A stretch of 62,064 nt of DNA from Sphingobacteriaceae bacterium (GCA_903642215.1 CAHJWG010000013.1:1-62064), one strand, 5' to 3'; counted from the first letter of the stretch, positions 19,020 through 27,442 are shown. The notes: generated from the sequence alone by a model not told the origin. Numbers and translations are program-made.

Positions 19020-20060
19020 ATGAAAAAGATGTCCCTGCTTATTTTGCCGATGCTTCTTTTAGCAGGCATTTGTTCGGCACAAAAACAGCAAACCTTTACT
19101 AATCCGTTACTGCCTTCGGGTGCCGATCCGTACAGTTTTTACAAAAATGGTTACTATTATTACACTAATACTTTGCAGGATAGTTTGGTGCTTTGGAAAA
19201 CCAAAAACTTGGCAGATTTAAAAAATGCCGAGCGCAAAACAATCTGGGTTCCTCCGGCCGGAACTTCATATTCCAGAGACCTTTGGGCACCCGAATTCCA
19301 CTTTATTAAAGGCAAATGGTATGCTTATTTTGCTGCGGATGACGGAAACAATAACACTCACCGAACTTATGTTTTAGAAAATACTTCTGCGGATCCGTTT
19401 GAAGGAAAATGGGTTTTTAAAGGAAAAGTATCGGTTCCTTCGGCTGATAAATGGTCAATCGACAGTGATGTTTTTGAGCAGAACGGACAGCTTTACATGA
19501 TTTGGTCTGGCTGGGAAGGAAATGTAAACGGCCGGCAAAATATTTATATCGCTAAAATGAAAAACCCGTGGACAATTACCGGTAAGCGAACCATGATTTC
19601 TACGCCAACTTTTGCATGGGAACGAAACGGCGATCTGAATGATGCAAACAATCTGTCGCATATTGATGTAAATGAAGGGCCACAATTTTTAAAACATGGA
19701 AACAAAATATTTGTAATTTATTCTGCAAGTGGTTGCTGGACAGATTTTTATGCATTAGGAATGATTACTGCTTCTGCAAAAAGCAATTTGTTAAATGCTG
19801 CTTCCTGGAAAAAATCAGCAGAACCGGTGTTTAAGCAATCACCGGAAAACGGCGTTTACGCGCCCGGCCATAATTCGTTTTTTAAATCGCCTGACGGTAA
19901 GGAAGACTGGATTTTGTATCATGCAAATTCAGAACCGAACCAGGGTTGCGGGCGTGACCGTTCGCCAAGAACGCAAAAATTTACCTGGGATAAAAACGGA
20001 ATGCCGAATTTCGGCTTGCCGGTAAAAGTAGAAACACCGATAGCGATCCCTGCAAAATAA
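19020..20060 (+). CDS. Secreted glycoside hydrolase family 43 protein
   Basis: The protein has 346 residues with a signal peptide (MKKMSLLILPMLLLAGICSAQ). The GH43 five-bladed propeller is visible from TNPLLPSGADPYSFYKNGYYYY (catalytic-base Asp in GADPY), through SRDLWAPEFHFIKGKWYAYFAADDG and SIDSDVFEQNGQLYMIWSGWEG, to HIDVNEGPQFLKHGNKIFVIYSASG with the probable acid Glu. GH43 enzymes act on arabinan, xylan or galactan side chains; which one is not decidable here. No SusCD pair is adjacent, so it is not part of an evident polysaccharide locus. An exact dispersed 12-mer lies in the signal peptide (19050-19061, encoding MLLL). Confidence 0.87.
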   Translation: MKKMSLLILPMLLLAGICSAQKQQTFTNPLLPSGADPYSFYKNGYYYYTNTLQDSLVLWKTKNLADLKNAERKTIWVPPAGTSYSRDLWAPEFHFIKGKWYAYFAADDGNNNTHRTYVLENTSADPFEGKWVFKGKVSVPSADKWSIDSDVFEQNGQLYMIWSGWEGNVNGRQNIYIAKMKNPWTITGKRTMISTPTFAWERNGDLNDANNLSHIDVNEGPQFLKHGNKIFVIYSASGCWTDFYALGMITASAKSNLLNAASWKKSAEPVFKQSPENGVYAPGHNSFFKSPDGKEDWILYHANSEPNQGCGRDRSPRTQKFTWDKNGMPNFGLPVKVETPIAIPAK

Positions 20061-20090
20061 AAATAGCAATACAATCATAATTTTATGCGG

Positions 20091-20102
20091 TAAAAACAGT
20101 AT
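20091..20102 (+). repeat. Second version of the dispersed word, TAAAAACAGYAT
   Basis: Exact AC-type copy 30 bases after the GH43 stop codon and just before the terminator. Confidence 0.75.
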
Positions 20103-20111
20103 CGGTACAAA

Positions 20112-20150
20112 ACAAAAAAGTCCTGCTTAGTTAAAGCAGGACTTTTTTGT
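20112..20150. terminator. Bidirectional terminator between convergent genes
   Basis: A perfect 17-bp stem (20112-20128 with 20134-20150) has a GTCCTGCTT core flanked by A and T runs. It serves the GH43 gene on the plus strand and probably the small leftward genes. Confidence 0.88.
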
Positions 20151-20165
20151 GAGATTATTTTGCAG

Positions 20166-20324
20166 CTATGCAATCATTAACTGTTCGCTTTTTAAACGGG
20201 TTATGTTTTTGTTAAAAGCAGTTTTTGCTAAACTTATAACTTTTAATTCACCTATAAGTAGGTTTTTAAGTTCTTTATCAAAGGCCTTAACCATTTTATT
20301 TGTGGAAGCTTTTTCAATTTTCAT
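20166..20324 (-). CDS. Possible small basic protein
   Basis: A short lysine-rich reading frame of about 52 residues begins MKIEKASTNKMVKAFDKELK and follows the charged 66-residue protein gene. I do not recognise it. The frame is open to a GTG at 20351, but the ATG at 20324 is more plausible. It sits between a terminator and another small gene in the same direction, which is the only contextual support. Confidence 0.35.
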   Translation of the reverse strand: MKIEKASTNKMVKAFDKELKNLLIGELKVISLAKTAFNKNITRLKSEQLMIA

Positions 20325-20351
20325 CGTAGTAAATTTTTTGATTAGTAACAC

Positions 20352-20552
20352 TTAATTTTTTTTCGGTTTGTCTATATGGTCTTTTTCGGTCAGATTATTT
20401 TTTCTGCGTTTTGCCTCGTTAACCTGGCGTGTAAACTGTTCTTCATCACGGGTATCACTCGGTTTTTCCGGATTCGATGGATCTTCCCAGTCTTTTTCGT
20501 CAGAAGTTTTTTCGGGAATACTGCTTTTAATAGTCAAATTTCCGTTGTCCAT
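20352..20552 (-). CDS. Small highly charged hypothetical protein
   Basis: This 66-residue protein is hydrophilic, rich in Asp, Glu, Lys and Pro (SSIPEKTSDEKDWEDPSNPEKPSDTRDEEQ), and ends in a basic stretch. It looks intrinsically disordered. Short proteins of this composition are common in Sphingobacteriaceae, but I know no function. The start ATG at 20552 is preceded by an AT-rich region suitable for a promoter. Confidence 0.5.
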   Translation of the reverse strand: MDNGNLTIKSSIPEKTSDEKDWEDPSNPEKPSDTRDEEQFTRQVNEAKRRKNNLTEKDHIDKPKKN

Positions 20553-20770
20553 AATTGGTTAGTTTCTAATATGATGCCAGAAGATCTTTATAAATCCAAA
20601 CAATTTTTCGGGTTCTGCAACTGTGAATGAAAAGTATTAAAAATCAGTATAAGAAATTGTTTGCTAAAATTTACTATTTAGTTGTGCTGTTGGAAATAAT
20701 AGACAGCTTGTTATAAACGCTGTTCAGAATTTAATTCAGTTTTGGTTTCGACTGTATAGTTTTGCAATTT

Positions 20771-22675
20771 TCAGTTCAACAGCCTGTTCGTAAACCGAAC
20801 CTTAATCCCTAATTGAAAATTTTTTATGATTTTAAAAATCTCCTTTAAAGTAGCTTCTTCTATCGTTGTTAAATTATTGATGTGGATATAATTATCAGGT
20901 TCTGATTGATGATGAATAATTTGATTGGCCTGGCTTTTTAAACGCATACTCATCAAAAAATAATAGGATTGCGTTAATTCCTGATATTCTGTTTCGGTAA
21001 ATACACCTTTTTCCTGAAGTGCTTTTAAACGTTCGCCGGTGTTTACCACAAAAATTCTATTTCTTAACGCATAAATCCGTACCAGATCTACAATTGGTGT
21101 CATCGCTTTTTTAATGTCGAATACTTCTTTGCTGTCGCGCGTAATGGTGCGGATATTCCTGAAAAAAGTAAGCGGCGGTTCGTATTGTAAAGCGTTGTTT
21201 GCCATATGAAAAAAAACTTTTTCCATTGGTTTCACTAATTCGCCATCCAGAAAAGCATGCAAATCATTCATGATAGAAACCTCCCCGTAGATAAAGCGGC
21301 AATCAAAAAAAGTAGAAAAGTTAATGATCGTTTCCGGCACGGATTCTTCCATCCATGCAGTATAATTTCTTTTCCAATGCGACAGTGAATGTGTCCATTT
21401 CGGATTTTTCGCCATAAAACCACCGGTACAAAAAACGAAGCCGATGCGGTTTAAACGTTCCGAAACGATATCAGCAAACGTTAAAAAATATTCTCTAACC
21501 AGTTCGCGGTGCTCGTTCGCTTTATCTTCATAAATAATCGCGTTATCCTGGTCGGTTTTTAAAGTTTGTTCTTTGCGGCCTTCACTTCCCAAAGCCATAA
21601 AAACAAATTTTGCCGGCGGTTTGCCCAGTTCTGTAATAACGGATTCTATTACTTTTAGCGTAATTGTATCTGCAATCGTGGTGATTACCTGGTTAACAAT
21701 TTCGGCATTTACACCACGATCCAGTAGCTGGATAACAAACATCGGTACACGCTGCCATTTTTGTTTTAATTCTGTAACCGATGTAGCAGATTTTACCGAC
21801 TGGATAAATACCAGCGGCGATTGTGCCTGCTCGCTCAGCAATTTATTCCGGCTTAGAAAACCGACGTAACTGCCGTTTTCTTCTGTTAATAGATAACGTG
21901 TTTTAGTGCGGAACATCATCAAAAGTGCTTCGTAAACGTAAGCCTGCACGCTGATGGATACAATTTGATTGTCCATCACTAAACTTACCGGCCCGTTTGC
22001 AGCAATTTGTTTAGCCACAACATTATCCCTAATGGTAATATCGGTGAGAAAACCGGTAATTTCTTCCTGCTCGTTTTTTACAAAAATGCAGCTCACTTTT
22101 GCCTGCGCCATTTGTGCCGCCGCCAAATAAATTGGCGTATCATGGCTGCAGGAAACAATATCCCGCCGTTCTATGTCAATTATTTTTTTGGAGTAAAGCT
22201 GGTCTGCACCAACATTGCTTTCTGCAAAAGAAGCCGGATGTTTAAAAAAGTTGGCAAACTCTTCATTCATCATCCGCCGGCCAAAATCAATGGTAAAAAA
22301 CTGGAAAAACTGATCAAACGTTTGGCAAAGTGCTTTAAAGTTTTTCCTCGGCAAAAAGTAAACAATGGTACCTTCTTTGGCAATTACGGTTCGTAAAGCA
22401 CGGTTGCGGTTTAGTAAAATGGATTGGCCGCCAAAACAAAAACCTTCCCGATGGTTTTCTACCAGCCTCATATTGTGCAGGTTATCATAAATAAAGGATT
22501 CATATTCGCCTGCCACGATCAAATCCACGCCTTTCATTTTTGTAATTTCCTGCTGATAAATTACTATCTCCTTATCATAAATTACCTTTTGCAACTGCTG
22601 CGCCGTGCTGATTAAAGCTTCGGCTGGTAAAAAACTAAACGGCTCTGTTTTTTTAAGAAATTCAAGTGGTTCCAC
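20771..22675 (-). CDS. DUF294 nucleotidyltransferase-like protein with cNMP-binding and CBS domains
   Basis: This 634-residue signalling-type protein has four parts. A cyclic-nucleotide-binding-like domain lies at about 15-135 and a pair of CBS domains at about 170-285. The DUF294 putative nucleotidyltransferase domain at about 300-450 carries FMALGSEGRKEQTLKTDQDNAII. A DUF294 C-terminal helical domain ends the chain. The G-S-x-G-R-x-E and D-x-D residues of the transferase fold are present, so catalysis is possible. Its start overlaps the upstream exonuclease gene by 14 bases, so the two are cotranslated. The same pair is found widely; a role in nucleotide signalling is inferred. Confidence 0.85.
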   Translation of the reverse strand: MEPLEFLKKTEPFSFLPAEALISTAQQLQKVIYDKEIVIYQQEITKMKGVDLIVAGEYESFIYDNLHNMRLVENHREGFCFGGQSILLNRNRALRTVIAKEGTIVYFLPRKNFKALCQTFDQFFQFFTIDFGRRMMNEEFANFFKHPASFAESNVGADQLYSKKIIDIERRDIVSCSHDTPIYLAAAQMAQAKVSCIFVKNEQEEITGFLTDITIRDNVVAKQIAANGPVSLVMDNQIVSISVQAYVYEALLMMFRTKTRYLLTEENGSYVGFLSRNKLLSEQAQSPLVFIQSVKSATSVTELKQKWQRVPMFVIQLLDRGVNAEIVNQVITTIADTITLKVIESVITELGKPPAKFVFMALGSEGRKEQTLKTDQDNAIIYEDKANEHRELVREYFLTFADIVSERLNRIGFVFCTGGFMAKNPKWTHSLSHWKRNYTAWMEESVPETIINFSTFFDCRFIYGEVSIMNDLHAFLDGELVKPMEKVFFHMANNALQYEPPLTFFRNIRTITRDSKEVFDIKKAMTPIVDLVRIYALRNRIFVVNTGERLKALQEKGVFTETEYQELTQSYYFLMSMRLKSQANQIIHHQSEPDNYIHINNLTTIEEATLKEIFKIIKNFQLGIKVRFTNRLLN

Positions 22676-23366
22676 GGTAAATAATTAAAATGAGCAGTAA
22701 AAGAAGTATTAAAATTACGACAAGCCAGCCAATAAAACGATTAAACGGATGTTCGTAGCTTTTTTGCGTTTGTTGTTTCAGGATAAAATCATCATTAATT
22801 TCACCTCTTTCGGTTAGTTCAAAAAAGCATTCTGCCGTTGCAGTTGCATCAACTAAAGCGTTATGCTGATGCAATAAAGGTTTGTTAAACAGCAATTGAT
22901 ATAAATCGCCCAGGCGTAAATATTTGTTCTGCGGATTTATGATTAAAAATTTTGTAGCCAGCATCGTACAAAAAGTACCGAGGTTGAGTGCAGGGTTTTC
23001 TACACCGGAGCGAAAAAAATCTGCACTGATTACGTGGAGGTCAAGTTCCATAAAATGGCCGATCAGCAAGGGTTTGTATTTTTCTAAATCCAGGGCCAGC
23101 AATTCCATTACCTGGTGCCGCGGCTGGCCGTGTTTTGTTAGGAAATCGTGCGTAATGCCATGGATACTTTGTGCAGCAGGCGAAATTTTAAAATCATTAT
23201 TGTTGATGTAATGATTTTCCTGCTTAATAAATTTGCCTTTACAATCGTAAACTAACCAGGAAATTTGGACAGAAAAAGGCCAGTTATTTACTTTGGAATA
23301 TGGTGCGTTCCATTTTTTTGGTAAACCCGAAGCTTCCGTATCAATAAAAAGCAGGTTATCTGTCAC
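22662..23366 (-). CDS. DnaQ-like 3'-5' exonuclease with C-terminal membrane anchor
   Basis: The protein has 234 residues. The DEDDh exonuclease domain occupies about 1-185: FIDTEASG gives the first acidic pair, IGHFMELDLHVI the second Asp, and HNALVDATATAEC the His/Asp pair. Unusually, the protein ends with a single transmembrane helix (FIGWLVVILILLLLLILIIY) and a short tail. This places the nuclease on the cytoplasmic face of the membrane. It overlaps the DUF294/CBS gene. An exact dispersed 12-mer lies at the 3' end of the gene (22698-22709), within the transmembrane segment. Confidence 0.82.
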   Translation of the reverse strand: MTDNLLFIDTEASGLPKKWNAPYSKVNNWPFSVQISWLVYDCKGKFIKQENHYINNNDFKISPAAQSIHGITHDFLTKHGQPRHQVMELLALDLEKYKPLLIGHFMELDLHVISADFFRSGVENPALNLGTFCTMLATKFLIINPQNKYLRLGDLYQLLFNKPLLHQHNALVDATATAECFFELTERGEINDDFILKQQTQKSYEHPFNRFIGWLVVILILLLLLILIIYRGTT

Positions 23367-23445
23367 AACTCAAAATCAAGCTCATTTGGTAATTTATTGG
23401 CGGTTTAAAAGTACAATGATTTACGGATATGAAGAATTTATCCTA

Positions 23446-23457
23446 TAAAAACAGTAT
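23446..23457 (+). repeat. Second version of the dispersed word, TAAAAACAGYAT
   Basis: Exact AC-type copy upstream of the exonuclease gene. A near copy (TAAAAACAGTAC) lies at 23961-23972. Confidence 0.75.
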
Positions 23458-23603
23458 CCGCTGATGAGCTGAATTTGTGTTGTTTAAACCTGAAGATGCT
23501 TAATTGATTTTTGGGAGGGAAACTATAAAAGCAAAAACGGAGGAAGTTTTCCTTCATTTTTGCTTTCAAAAATAAGAATTGCAGTAGATTTAAAATTAGG
23601 ATT

Positions 23604-23876
23604 TTACTTAGCGTTTGCTAATTTTTGCTGACTTTGATCAGTTTGATAATAAGTAGTTTTAGTGCCGGCGTTGTAAAAATCAACAGTTTCGTTTCCCGCA
23701 TCTTCTTTAGCCGCCGAAGATTTTGATTTCATTTGGATCAAAAACAACACAAAATTAAATACGCTCGAAAATGCAATTAAGCTAATCATAATCAAAAAAT
23801 AATATATGAAACCATAAGTAACCAGAACAAGGATCACTGATAGAAAAATCGTATAGAAATAATCTGCCCTTTTCAT
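23604..23876 (-). CDS. Small membrane protein of unknown function
   Basis: This 90-residue protein has two closely spaced transmembrane segments (about 8-28 and 32-48) and a polar C-terminal tail containing SKSSAAKEDAGNETVDFYN and a Gln/Lys-rich end. No family is recognised. The tail composition suggests a cytosolic or periplasmic disordered region. It stands alone on the minus strand between two long gaps. Confidence 0.6.
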   Translation of the reverse strand: MKRADYFYTIFLSVILVLVTYGFIYYFLIMISLIAFSSVFNFVLFLIQMKSKSSAAKEDAGNETVDFYNAGTKTTYYQTDQSQQKLANAK

Positions 23877-24229
23877 TTGTCCCTGTTGTTGTAGGAATCT
23901 TATACGAAGACAAATATGTCAGGTTGCAATTTTTGATTAAAAAAACTAATTTTTAGGTGATAAAAACAGTACATGTATGTTAGAGCTAACCTTTTGATTT
24001 TGAGTTAACAATGTTGCTTTTTTTAATGTTGAAAGCATTGTTAAACAAAATATTTTTTCATGCTTTTCATTTCAAAAAATGTAGAAAATACAGAGGTTAA
24101 ATTTTTACAATTTTTGGGCTTGCTACTAATCATTTTACCGCAAAATACAGTAAGTATTGCAAGCAATCCGAAAAAGATTAGCCAGATTTTATATATCAAC
24201 GAAACGATTAAACGGCCGGTAATTCACTA

Positions 24230-24308
24230 ATACTTCTTTTACCGGATAAAAATAAGAAACCGCGTTCCGTACAACAGAACGCGGTTTTTTAGCCGGTAAA
24301 AGAAGCAT
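24230..24308. repeat. Inverted pair of dispersed 12-mers bracketing a terminator
   Basis: Exact copies at 24230-24241 (-) and 24297-24308 (+), both with CCGG extensions on their inner sides, point away from each other around a GC-rich hairpin. The right copy ends 5 bases from the stop codon of the leftward Dabb gene. Confidence 0.82.
24257..24290. terminator. Terminator hairpin
   Basis: A perfect 11-bp stem (24257-24267 with 24277-24287) with core CCGCGTTC is followed by T residues. It ends the leftward Dabb gene and might also stop rightward transcription. Confidence 0.75.
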
Positions 24309-24312
24309 TTAT

Positions 24313-24615
24313 TCAGGCATCCACCGAATCATAAATTGTAACTTTCTCCCATAAATGCTGGCAGTTTTTCACAAATTCCTGGTGCACCGGATGTACCTGA
24401 TAGCTTTCCTGCTCCTCGGGATTATTAAAAATCAGCAGTAAAGAAAAATCATAAGTTGTGTCAATCACTGGCCTGTTCGTATTTGCTTTTACACCGATAT
24501 GGATGCTGATTTTTGGTTGGATGGCTGCCAGAGTTTGCAGTCCTGCTAACAAATCTTCTTTGTCTGCATCACTGATTTTATTTTTCAGCCAGAAAAAAAC
24601 GTGGTGTGTAAACAT
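24313..24615 (-). CDS. Dabb (stress-responsive A/B barrel) domain protein
   Basis: A single Dabb domain of 100 residues. It begins MFTHHVFFWLKNK, which is the conserved first strand (H-x-V-x-F-x-L/K), and ends with HPVHQEFVKNCQHLWEKVTIYD, the conserved last helix and strand. Proteins of this ferredoxin-like fold form dimers; some are enzymes of aromatic polyketide or halogenated compound metabolism, but most are unassigned. The gene is 14 bases downstream of the DUF5615 toxin gene, possibly in the same transcript. Confidence 0.87.
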   Translation of the reverse strand: MFTHHVFFWLKNKISDADKEDLLAGLQTLAAIQPKISIHIGVKANTNRPVIDTTYDFSLLLIFNNPEEQESYQVHPVHQEFVKNCQHLWEKVTIYDSVDA

Positions 24616-24628
24616 GGGTTTTAAAATT

Positions 24629-24979
24629 TTATTTTGTTAGAGAATCGCTTAATTCAACCATTGGTTCGCCTGTACTGAGTATTTGTAATGCTTGTTTTAA
24701 TGTGCGCTGTAAAATGTTGCACATATTTGCGTTAGAGGTGTTTCCGCAGGTAATCCAGATTATTTGAGGTGGTAATCCATAAGTTTCCAGCAAATTGAGA
24801 AAATCAGCATCTTTACTCATAATGATTGCATTTTCAGCTTTAGCCATCATAAATATCTCCAAATCTTTAGCTTCACGTAAACCTAAAGGGCGTACTGATT
24901 TAGCTTCAATGTCAGCAAAATTTCTATTGATAAAAGCAGCAACTGCCGGAGAAAGCTGCGCATCAATCCAAATAATCAT
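24629..24979 (-). CDS. DUF5615 PIN-like toxin
   Basis: This 116-residue protein has the PIN-like DUF5615 pattern: MIIWIDAQLSPAVAAFINR with the first Asp, a middle Glu/Asp segment LREAKDLEIFMMAKAENAIIMSKDADF, and PPQIIWITCGNTSN near the end. These residues would form the acidic RNase site. It overlaps the DUF433 gene by 4 bases (ATGA-type junction), the usual antitoxin-toxin arrangement. The target RNA is unknown. Confidence 0.85.
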   Translation of the reverse strand: MIIWIDAQLSPAVAAFINRNFADIEAKSVRPLGLREAKDLEIFMMAKAENAIIMSKDADFLNLLETYGLPPQIIWITCGNTSNANMCNILQRTLKQALQILSTGEPMVELSDSLTK

Positions 24980-25200
24980 GCTGTAATTACAGGATGATTG
25001 GTTTTATCACGTGCATATTTTACCGCAGCTTCTACATCAGCTAATTCCAGATCGGGTAATTCATCTACAATTTGGTTTTGAGAAAGACCGTTGGATAGTA
25101 AATCTAAAATATCAATCACCCGAATCCGCATTCCGCGGATACAAGGATGGCCACCGCATTGTTCTACATTAATTGTAATTCTTGATTTCCAATTCTCCAT
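24976..25200 (-). CDS. DUF433 antitoxin
   Basis: The protein has 74 residues from the Met at 25200. The DUF433 pattern is clear: RITINVEQCGGHPCIRGMRIRVIDILDLLSNGLSQNQIVDELPDLELADVEAAVKYA, a winged-helix-like fold used as the DNA-binding antitoxin of DUF5615 toxins. The frame is open to 25227, but MENWKSRIT is a better start. It is directly downstream of glyS on the same strand. Confidence 0.86.
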   Translation of the reverse strand: MENWKSRITINVEQCGGHPCIRGMRIRVIDILDLLSNGLSQNQIVDELPDLELADVEAAVKYARDKTNHPVITA

Positions 25201-25228
25201 AAACTTCCTTAATACCCAAATATACAAA

Positions 25229-26701
25229 TTACGCCAACACCTTTTTCCAACTCACCAAATCGCCAATAATTTTTTCCAGGTCATCTGCCTGAACACGTTC
25301 CTGCACCATGGTATCGCGGTGGCGGATTGTTACCGTATCATCTTCCAAAGTTTGGTGATCAATCGTAATACAAAACGGCGTACCAATAGCATCCTGGCGG
25401 CGGTAACGCTTGCCGATAGAATCTTTTTCGTCGTACTGCATGTTAAAATCGAACTTCAGCTTATCCATAATTTCGCGTGCTTTTTCCGGCAAGCCATCTT
25501 TTTTGGTGAGTGGCAAAACCGTTGCTTTAATTGGTGCCAAAGCAGGAGGGAACTTCAACACTACGCGGCTGTCTTTTTTATCGCCATCGCTTAAATCCTG
25601 CTCTTCGTAAGCGTTAATCAGCGTCAATAAAAACATGCGGTCTAAACCGATAGAAGTTTCAATTACATAAGGCACGTAGCTTTGTTTTTCTTTGTCAGTT
25701 TCCTGCGGATCAAAAAAACGCAGCTTTTTGCCAGAGAATTTTTCATGCTGAGAAAGATCAAAATCAGTACGACTGTGAATACCTTCTACTTCTTTAAATC
25801 CAAACGGAAAATCAAACTCAATATCCGTAGCCGCGTTGGCATAATGCGCCAGTTTGGTATGATCGTGGAAACGATATTTTTCCGTAAAAGTTCCCAAAGC
25901 TAAATGCCATTTTAAGCGTGCTTCTTTCCAGTGGGCAAACCATTCCATTTCGGTTCCTGGTTTGATGAAGAACTGCATTTCCATCTGCTCAAATTCGCGC
26001 ATCCGCAAAATAAACTGACGCGCAATTACTTCGTTCCGAAAAGCTTTTCCAATCTGCGCAATCCCGAAAGGAATTTTCATCCGGCCGGATTTCTGCACAT
26101 TTAAAAAGTTAACGAATATTCCCTGTGCGGTTTCTGGGCGAAGATAAACCTGGTCGGAACCTTCTGCCATCGCACCAAACTGCGTAGAAAACATCAGGTT
26201 AAACTGCCGTACTTCTGTCCAGTTACGTGTACCGGAAACCGGATCAGCAATTTCATGTTCTTCAATCAACTCTTTTAAACGGGAAAAATCTTCTGCTTTC
26301 AAAGCATCATCCATTGCGTTTTGCAAGGTTTCAGCTTTAGCAGTTTTTCCTTCTTTTTCGTATTTTGCAATCTTATCTTCCAATAACTGATCAGCGCGAT
26401 AACGTTTTTTAGAATCCTTATTATCAATCATCGGATCGTTAAAACCGGCCACGTGTCCACTTGCTTCCCATATTTTTGGGTGCATAAAAATAGCAGAATC
26501 AATACCTACAATATTTTCGTTCATCTGCACCATGGCTTTCCACCAGTAAGTTTTGATGTTGTTTTTTAGCTCGGCACCGTACTGGCCATAATCGTAAACG
26601 GCACTTAAACCATCATAGATTTCGCTAGACTGGAACACAAAACCGTATTCTTTGGCGTGTGCAATCACGTTCTTAAAAAGCTCGTCGTTGTTTTTACTCA
26701 T
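25229..26701 (-). CDS. glyS: Glycine--tRNA ligase, class II homodimeric type
   Basis: This 490-residue class II synthetase is the single-chain alpha2 type, not the GlyQ/GlyS alpha2beta2 type. Evidence includes the N-terminal GFVFQSSEIYDGLSAVYDYGQYGAELKNNIK, motif 2 IGKAFRNEVIARQFILRMREFEQMEMQFF, and motif 3 SIGLDRMFL. It charges tRNA-Gly; a tRNA-Gly(TCC) gene is present at 46827. A TAnnTTTG-type promoter element reads leftward at 26717-26710, 9 bases before the start codon, so the leader would be very short. Confidence 0.95.
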   Translation of the reverse strand: MSKNNDELFKNVIAHAKEYGFVFQSSEIYDGLSAVYDYGQYGAELKNNIKTYWWKAMVQMNENIVGIDSAIFMHPKIWEASGHVAGFNDPMIDNKDSKKRYRADQLLEDKIAKYEKEGKTAKAETLQNAMDDALKAEDFSRLKELIEEHEIADPVSGTRNWTEVRQFNLMFSTQFGAMAEGSDQVYLRPETAQGIFVNFLNVQKSGRMKIPFGIAQIGKAFRNEVIARQFILRMREFEQMEMQFFIKPGTEMEWFAHWKEARLKWHLALGTFTEKYRFHDHTKLAHYANAATDIEFDFPFGFKEVEGIHSRTDFDLSQHEKFSGKKLRFFDPQETDKEKQSYVPYVIETSIGLDRMFLLTLINAYEEQDLSDGDKKDSRVVLKFPPALAPIKATVLPLTKKDGLPEKAREIMDKLKFDFNMQYDEKDSIGKRYRRQDAIGTPFCITIDHQTLEDDTVTIRHRDTMVQERVQADDLEKIIGDLVSWKKVLA

Positions 26702-26739
26702 AACGAGGGCAAAGATAATTTTTAAGAATTAAGAATTTC

Positions 26740-26883
26740 TGTCATTTCGACCAAAGGGAGAAATCTTCTTTAAAACTGTATAAGAAAATAGCTTTGAAGA
26801 AGATCTCTCTCTTTGTTCGGGATGACAGCAGCGATGGAAACGTATTTAGTTTTGTCATTTCGACGATAGGAGAAATCTTCTTT
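26740..26883. repeat. Cluster of palindromic GTCATTTCGA-type repeats, left of GIY-YIG gene
   Basis: A unit reading GTCATTTCGACC-AAGGGAGAAATCTTC occurs at 26741-26770. An inverted unit (GAAGATCTCTC...GATGACAG) is at 26797-26827, and a third, plus-oriented unit with a CGACGATAGGAG core at 26853-26883. The first two could form one long stem. Related units lie to the right of the nuclease gene and at 34141. The whole gap 26702-26946 holds no other gene. Confidence 0.85.
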
Positions 26884-26946
26884 AACACTTCAGAAATAAT
26901 ACTCTATTAAAAACATGTTATCTTCACCAATATCCAGTGATAAAAA

Positions 26947-27255
26947 ATGATGCGGCAACATAATTATTTTGTGTATATTGTTACCAATTCCACAAAGAGT
27001 ACATTATATATTGGTGTAACAAATGATTTATCAATCCGAATTAAGCAACATTACGAAAACCGAGGTTTGCCAGAAACATTTGCAGGCCGATATCATTGTT
27101 ACTATTTGGTTTTTTGGGAGCATCATACAAATATTAACTTTGCAATTGAACGCGAAAAAGAAATTAAAAAGTGGCGGCGGGAAAAGAAGGATAACTTGAT
27201 AACTCAATTTAATTCTGAATGGAGATTTTTAAATGATGATATACAGGAAGATTAA
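26947..27255 (+). CDS. Single-domain GIY-YIG nuclease
   Basis: The 102-residue protein is one GIY-YIG domain. YFVYIVTNS (about 7-15) and TLYIGVTND (about 19-27) provide the GIY and YIG strands. The catalytic Arg is in IRIKQH, and the conserved Glu is in AIEREKEIKKWRREKK. Proteins of this length belong to the UPF0213/YhbQ-like group, with unknown substrates. The gene is enclosed on both sides by palindromic dispersed repeats, 63 bases and about 20 bases away, which suggests a functional or historical link to those repeats. Confidence 0.85.
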   Translation: MMRQHNYFVYIVTNSTKSTLYIGVTNDLSIRIKQHYENRGLPETFAGRYHCYYLVFWEHHTNINFAIEREKEIKKWRREKKDNLITQFNSEWRFLNDDIQED

Positions 27256-27271
27256 TTTATTTACTACTTCG

Positions 27272-27420
27272 CTTTGAAGAAGGTTTCTCACTGCGTTTCG
27301 AAATGGCATCATTTTTTAAAAGAGCAATTTTATGTCATTTCGACCGAAGGGAGAAATCTTCATTAAAAAAACAAGAACCTTTTTAAATTTGAGGAAGATT
27401 TCTCCTATCGTCGAAATGAC
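27272..27420. repeat. Cluster of palindromic GTCATTTCGA-type repeats, right of GIY-YIG gene
   Basis: An inverted, diverged unit is at 27272-27310. A plus unit (ATGTCATTTCGACCGAAGG...) lies at 27332-27363 and an inverted unit at 27389-27420 (TTTCTCCTATCGTCGAAATGAC). The last two units form a possible long stem. Confidence 0.85.
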
Positions 27421-27442
27421 AACTAATTGCTAAAAGCCATAA

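Larger units (their letters stand above)
23877..24312. other. Intergenic region without a gene
   Basis: No convincing reading frame is visible. It holds an AC-type near copy at 23961, an AT-rich stretch, and near its right end a terminator hairpin bracketed by an inverted pair of dispersed 12-mers. Confidence 0.6.

Noticed and set aside
26060..27420. An insertion sequence around the GIY-YIG gene
   Set aside because: No transposase, no clean terminal inverted repeats at both ends and no evident target duplication. Only dispersed palindromic units are seen.
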